Shown: one piece after another, positions 46,124 to 49,487 of the stretch | Numbering within the stretch: position 1 is the first letter of the stretch | Layout of the letters: every line of letters begins with the position of its first letter | Source: Victivallaceae bacterium | GTDB taxonomy: Bacteria; Verrucomicrobiota; Lentisphaeria; Victivallales; Victivallaceae | NCBI GenBank assembly: GCA_028718375.1 | Contig: JAQULZ010000005.1 | Span: 1-49,487, forward strand | DNA: 49,487 nucleotides | Direction of reading: 5' to 3' | Program-made: the position numbers and the translations under genes | The notes under the pieces: model-generated | Seen by the model: the letters and a program-made list of their open reading frames with translations, nothing else | Database searches by the model: none | Told to the model about the DNA's origin: nothing

Positions 46124-47545
46124 TCACCGGCCTTTCGAGCCGATATGGTAACTTTCCAGTAAAACCTTCTGATCTCTCAGCTGATTTTTCAACTGCTGAT
46201 TTTCAATATGCAGCAGATAATACCGCAATTGCCACAAGAGCAGTTCCTGACGCATAGTCGGACGTTTAATCTTCTCCAGCGGTCTGAGCAGTTCATCCGC
46301 CTGTTTTTTCAGGTCAGGCAGCAAATATTCCGACGATCTGTAGCGGAGGGCGAAAATCTGCATTCTCGTTTCATAGACACTGGTCATATGCGGCTCGCCG
46401 GCAGACTCGTTCACAAACAGGAAAATCAGGAGAATAACGATCGGAATCGGGAATACGGTCAGCAGCACCCAGAACAAAATATCCCGGCGTCCCTTCAGTT
46501 TTTTCACCTGTTTCTGGGTGGACATGATATTCTTGTAGGACTTTTTCTGCAAGCCGTAATTCAGATGGCGGATGGAAACGGTATGGACTTCCGGAATCAG
46601 AGACGAGTCCGGGGCCGTCGTATGGCGCAGATTCCACAACGCTTTCAGAAGGGCTTCATAATGCGGGAAGCGGTCCTCCGGCAGCTTTTCCATCATTTTT
46701 TTGACCAGGCTGGAGACTTTCAGACTGACGCCGAGGTTCAACCGGCAAAGCGGCAGCGGTTCCTCGTTGAAATGCTGGCCGGCTATTTCCTGAAAGGACT
46801 CCCCGGTAAACGGCAGTTGGCCGCTGATCATCTGGTAAAGCGTAATTCCCAGGCTGTAAATATCGCAGCGGCAGTCGAGTTCTTCCCCGGCAAACTGTTC
46901 CGGGCTCATATACGACGGACTGCCGGAAATCTCCACGGCTTCATTCCAGTCCCGCTGCCGGATCGCCAGTCCCATATCGGTCAGTTTGACGATCCCGTCC
47001 GTGGTGATCATGATGTTGTCCGGCTTAACGTCGCGGTGAATGAGTTTGGAGTGATCCCAGGCGTAGAACAACGCTTCGGCCACCTGTTGGACAATATGCA
47101 GCGCTTCATCGGTAGGAATGCGTTTTTCCCGCTCCAGTCGGGCACTCAGGGTTTCACCGCTGATATAACTCATCGCCAGATAACAGACGCCGCTTTCTTC
47201 GCCGACCGCATAAGACTGCACCAGATTGGTATGGCTCAATTGGGCGGCGGCGCGGGCTTCGCGCAGAAACGAATCGACGAATTTAGCGGAACTCAGTTCA
47301 GGGGAGAGTATTTTCAGCGCGACTTCGCGTCCCAGGGACAGTTGGACGGCATGGTAGACTTTGCCGATCGAACCGGAACCGATCTCCTCGCCGATAACGA
47401 AATCGCCGATAACGCAGTGTTCTTCAAACGGGGTAGCGGGTACGAAACACGAATTGCCGCAGCTCGGGCACTCCAGCCGGCTTTTAGGGGGGAATTCCGT
47501 GGAGATTATCGACGAACAAAAAGAACACTGAAAACGCATACTCAT
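46124..47545 (-). CDS. Membrane Ser/Thr protein kinase with N-terminal zinc-ribbon-like CxxC pairs
   Basis: CSFC...CPSC; GSGSIGKVYHA, VALKIL, LIHRDVKPDNIMITTDGIVKLTDMGLA, GSPSYMSPEQF; TM ILFWVLLTVFPIPIVILLIFLFV and C-terminal helical segment. Confidence 0.9.
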   Translation of the reverse strand: MSMRFQCSFCSSIISTEFPPKSRLECPSCGNSCFVPATPFEEHCVIGDFVIGEEIGSGSIGKVYHAVQLSLGREVALKILSPELSSAKFVDSFLREARAAAQLSHTNLVQSYAVGEESGVCYLAMSYISGETLSARLEREKRIPTDEALHIVQQVAEALFYAWDHSKLIHRDVKPDNIMITTDGIVKLTDMGLAIRQRDWNEAVEISGSPSYMSPEQFAGEELDCRCDIYSLGITLYQMISGQLPFTGESFQEIAGQHFNEEPLPLCRLNLGVSLKVSSLVKKMMEKLPEDRFPHYEALLKALWNLRHTTAPDSSLIPEVHTVSIRHLNYGLQKKSYKNIMSTQKQVKKLKGRRDILFWVLLTVFPIPIVILLIFLFVNESAGEPHMTSVYETRMQIFALRYRSSEYLLPDLKKQADELLRPLEKIKRPTMRQELLLWQLRYYLLHIENQQLKNQLRDQKVLLESYHIGSKGR

Positions 47546-47624
47546 CACCCTCTGTCCCATACCCCGGATTATTGTCAATATGCCGGTAAATTATCCACTA
47601 ACCTGGTCAAATACAAGTCATATT

Positions 47625-48887
47625 TTATTTTTTTATCAATATTGCCGCGAAAGCGCCGTCGTGCTCCCGCCCCGGCAGCAGCAATTGCTGCCGGATCAGG
47701 CGGAAATCCGGATTCCGGCTCAGAAAATTTTCAATCTGCCCGCGGTTTTCTTCGGCTTCGATGCTGCAGGTGCTGTAGATCAACTGCCCCTCCGGCCGAA
47801 CAAGTTCCGCAGCTTTTTTCAGAATCCCGGCCTGAAATTCAACGGTATCGGCCAGCACCGCCTCACTGAACCGCCACAAAACGTCCGGCTTATGCCGAAA
47901 CACCCCGGTATTGGTACAGGGCACGTCCGCCAGGACGACATCGAAACCCGCCGGCGGAAATTGCAGTTCATCCGCTGCGGCGACGACTATCCGGCAAGTC
48001 AGGCCGCGGCAGTTGAAATTCTCCCGGGTCAAAGCCTGCCGCCGGGCGGAACGGTCGACAGCAGTCAGTTCGCCGCCGCTCTTCAAACGTTCCGCCAGGA
48101 TCAGGCTCTTGCCGCCCGGCGCGGCACACAAATCCAGCACCTTTTCGCCGCCGCTGAGTTCCGCCATCCCGGGGGCCAGCGCCGCCGCCGGGTCCTGAAG
48201 ATAAATCCGCCCTTTCCCGATCAGATTTCCCCGGAACAGCTCCCGCGGTTCGGCAACGCTGAAAAAACTCAGTCCGGGCGCCCAGGCGAATTCGGGAAGC
48301 GGTTCCGCCTGCACCGATTCGAGCTCTTTTTTCCCGACTTTGCCGGTCAGCCGGAAAGTCAGCGGCGCTTCCCGCTCTGCCGCGGCAATTATTTCCCGCA
48401 GTTCCCCGGAGTTGAACCGCTTCCGCCAGCGCTCCTGCAGGACTTGCGGAAACCGGGCCAGGGGATTACCGGCCGTTTCCTCCTGATCAACTTTCAACCC
48501 GGTTCTGAGGACATTCCGAAGCACCCCGTTAATGAACCCGGCGGCAGTTTCGCCGTAGTTCCGGCGCGCCGTCTCCACCGCGACATTGACCGCCGATTCC
48601 GCTCCGATGCCGCGCTGAAAAAAACACTGGGTCAAAACCAGGGCCAGCAACCGCCGGTAACGCGGCTTGGGCGGCCGGGCGCAGTTGGCGGCGATGATGC
48701 GGTCGATCAAGGCCTTGTTGCGGAAATATCCGAACAGCAGACTCGCCGTCGGCGGCCGCAAATCGGCGGTCACGTACCGGTCCAGATAATCATCCGCAGT
48801 GAGCTGTTCCTTCGTCCATTTTTCCAGCCCGGTCAGCGCCGTTTTCAAAATCCGTTCCGCGGTTTGCGGAGATCGCTTGTCATCCAT
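47625..48887 (-). CDS. rsmB: 16S rRNA (cytosine-C5) methyltransferase, RsmB/Sun family
   Basis: N-terminal NusB-like region (NVAVETARRNYGETAAGFINGVLRNVLR), DLCAAPGGKSLILAE, ADVPCTNTGVFRHKPDVLWR, LIYSTCSIEAEENRGQI. Confidence 0.92.
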   Translation of the reverse strand: MDDKRSPQTAERILKTALTGLEKWTKEQLTADDYLDRYVTADLRPPTASLLFGYFRNKALIDRIIAANCARPPKPRYRRLLALVLTQCFFQRGIGAESAVNVAVETARRNYGETAAGFINGVLRNVLRTGLKVDQEETAGNPLARFPQVLQERWRKRFNSGELREIIAAAEREAPLTFRLTGKVGKKELESVQAEPLPEFAWAPGLSFFSVAEPRELFRGNLIGKGRIYLQDPAAALAPGMAELSGGEKVLDLCAAPGGKSLILAERLKSGGELTAVDRSARRQALTRENFNCRGLTCRIVVAAADELQFPPAGFDVVLADVPCTNTGVFRHKPDVLWRFSEAVLADTVEFQAGILKKAAELVRPEGQLIYSTCSIEAEENRGQIENFLSRNPDFRLIRQQLLLPGREHDGAFAAILIKK

Positions 48888-48915
48888 AAGTCAGCCCTTG
48901 GCAACCGTTATCTTT

Positions 48916-49184
48916 ATACCGAATTGCATTCTAATAGCTAGTAAAAACAGCTTTGATTTTGAGGCTGAGTTGCCGGCAAAAATAATGAGCGATAGGTCTA
49001 TCGCACCATTCTTTTTGCCGGTGAACGAGCCCAAAAGCATGCTGCCGTGTACGGTCGGATTCTTGCGGCGCCGTTTGGCGCCAAAACGAACCGTCGCTGC
49101 CTCGGTAGCGCACAGTTCGTTTTAACGCTTCCGGCATCCGCAATAATTCCGATTTTTACTTGCTCTTAGATTGCAAATCGGTAT
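48916..49184. mobile_element. 269-bp MITE-like repeat element, copy 2
   Basis: Same length and orientation as 10517-10785, 3 substitutions seen by eye; same TIRs and hairpins (GGCGCC-gttt-GGCGCC perfect here). Confidence 0.8.
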
Positions 49185-49188
49185 TAAT

Positions 49189-49216
49189 ACCACGAAACAC
49201 CCGAAATACACGAAAA
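49189..49216 (+). repeat. ACCACGAAA-type dispersed repeat
   Basis: ACCACGAAACACCCGAAATACACGAAAA, 4 bp after the 269-bp element. Confidence 0.65.
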
Positions 49217-49375
49217 TCATACTTTCAAATTACTTAAGGATTTTCAATTTCGCGTTTGAATCCGCTCGTACCATGGAAACGAACCGGTTCAGTTCATCCC
49301 GCCGGCGGCGGGGAGATGTGCAGGCGTTTTTTTCATACCCGGCAATATAGACGGCCCCGACAGATATGTTTCCAT

Positions 49376-49486
49376 TCAAGTCCTGGAATTAATAATAAAC
49401 CAAAATTCTTCGAAAAAATCATTTTTTGATTTATATCCCAATGCTTTCACAAACAGAATATTCAGCTCGTTAACAATATGCCTGAT
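49376..49486 (-). CDS. C-terminal end of an ORF continuing beyond the window, unknown function
   Basis: Hand translation of the complement: IRHIVNELNILFVKALGYKSKNDFFEEFWFIINSRT*; open to the window edge. Confidence 0.3.
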   Translation of the reverse strand: MRHIVNELNILFVKALGYKSKNDFFEEFWFIINSRT

Positions 49487-49487
49487 T

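Noticed and set aside
46208-47869. 553-aa plus-strand ORF antisense to the Ser/Thr kinase and rsmB
   Set aside because: Low-complexity Q/R/F-rich shadow translation; the opposite strand encodes clear kinase and RsmB motifs.
47580-48941. 453-aa plus-strand ORF antisense to rsmB
   Set aside because: Shadow ORF in a GC-rich gene; no domain signature.

Overview
A gene-dense bacterial chromosomal window, possibly from the PVC/Lentisphaerae range (an inference from gene content only). I see five main blocks. (1) Nucleotides 1-10500: the 3' end of an acetylxylan-esterase-like gene, a LamG/metallophosphoesterase/PQQ-propeller secreted protein, a GH13 amylase, a stand-alone ComEC-like MBL hydrolase, a PP2C phosphatase and an EF-G-like GTPase. 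(2) Nucleotides 10900-25650, minus strand: a compact exopolysaccharide locus whose first genes are a STAS protein and a REC-PP2C-HATPase protein (HsbR/SypE-like partner switching). They are followed by GTs, a GT4/sugar-transferase-like/GT26 fusion, a sugar transferase, a nucleotidyltransferase-LbH protein, a uridine-kinase-like protein, an NTase-fold protein, and Wzc-, Wza- and Wzy-like proteins. (3) Nucleotides 26100-35700: a tandem DUF3857/transglutaminase protein, NAD synthetase, a fold-III ornithine-type decarboxylase, and a radical SAM plus methyltransferase pair. (4) Nucleotides 35800-37700: an ankyrin protein, a TetR regulator and an unannotated 28-aa lipobox peptide. (5) Nucleotides 37800-48900, minus strand: a Tad-like secretion/pilus set (CpaB, FHA-CpaF/TadA, TadB, TadC) interleaved with a Ser/Thr kinase, a CheY, an FHA protein and a PEGA protein, but with no pilin or secretin in the window. 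The most notable non-coding signals are a 269-bp element in two copies with ~32-bp terminal inverted repeats and internal hairpins, a separate dispersed ACCACGAAA-type repeat abutting both copies, a multi-hairpin intergenic region at 25.8-26.0 kb, and a nested palindrome at 7.2 kb. No tRNA, rRNA or CRISPR array was recognised.
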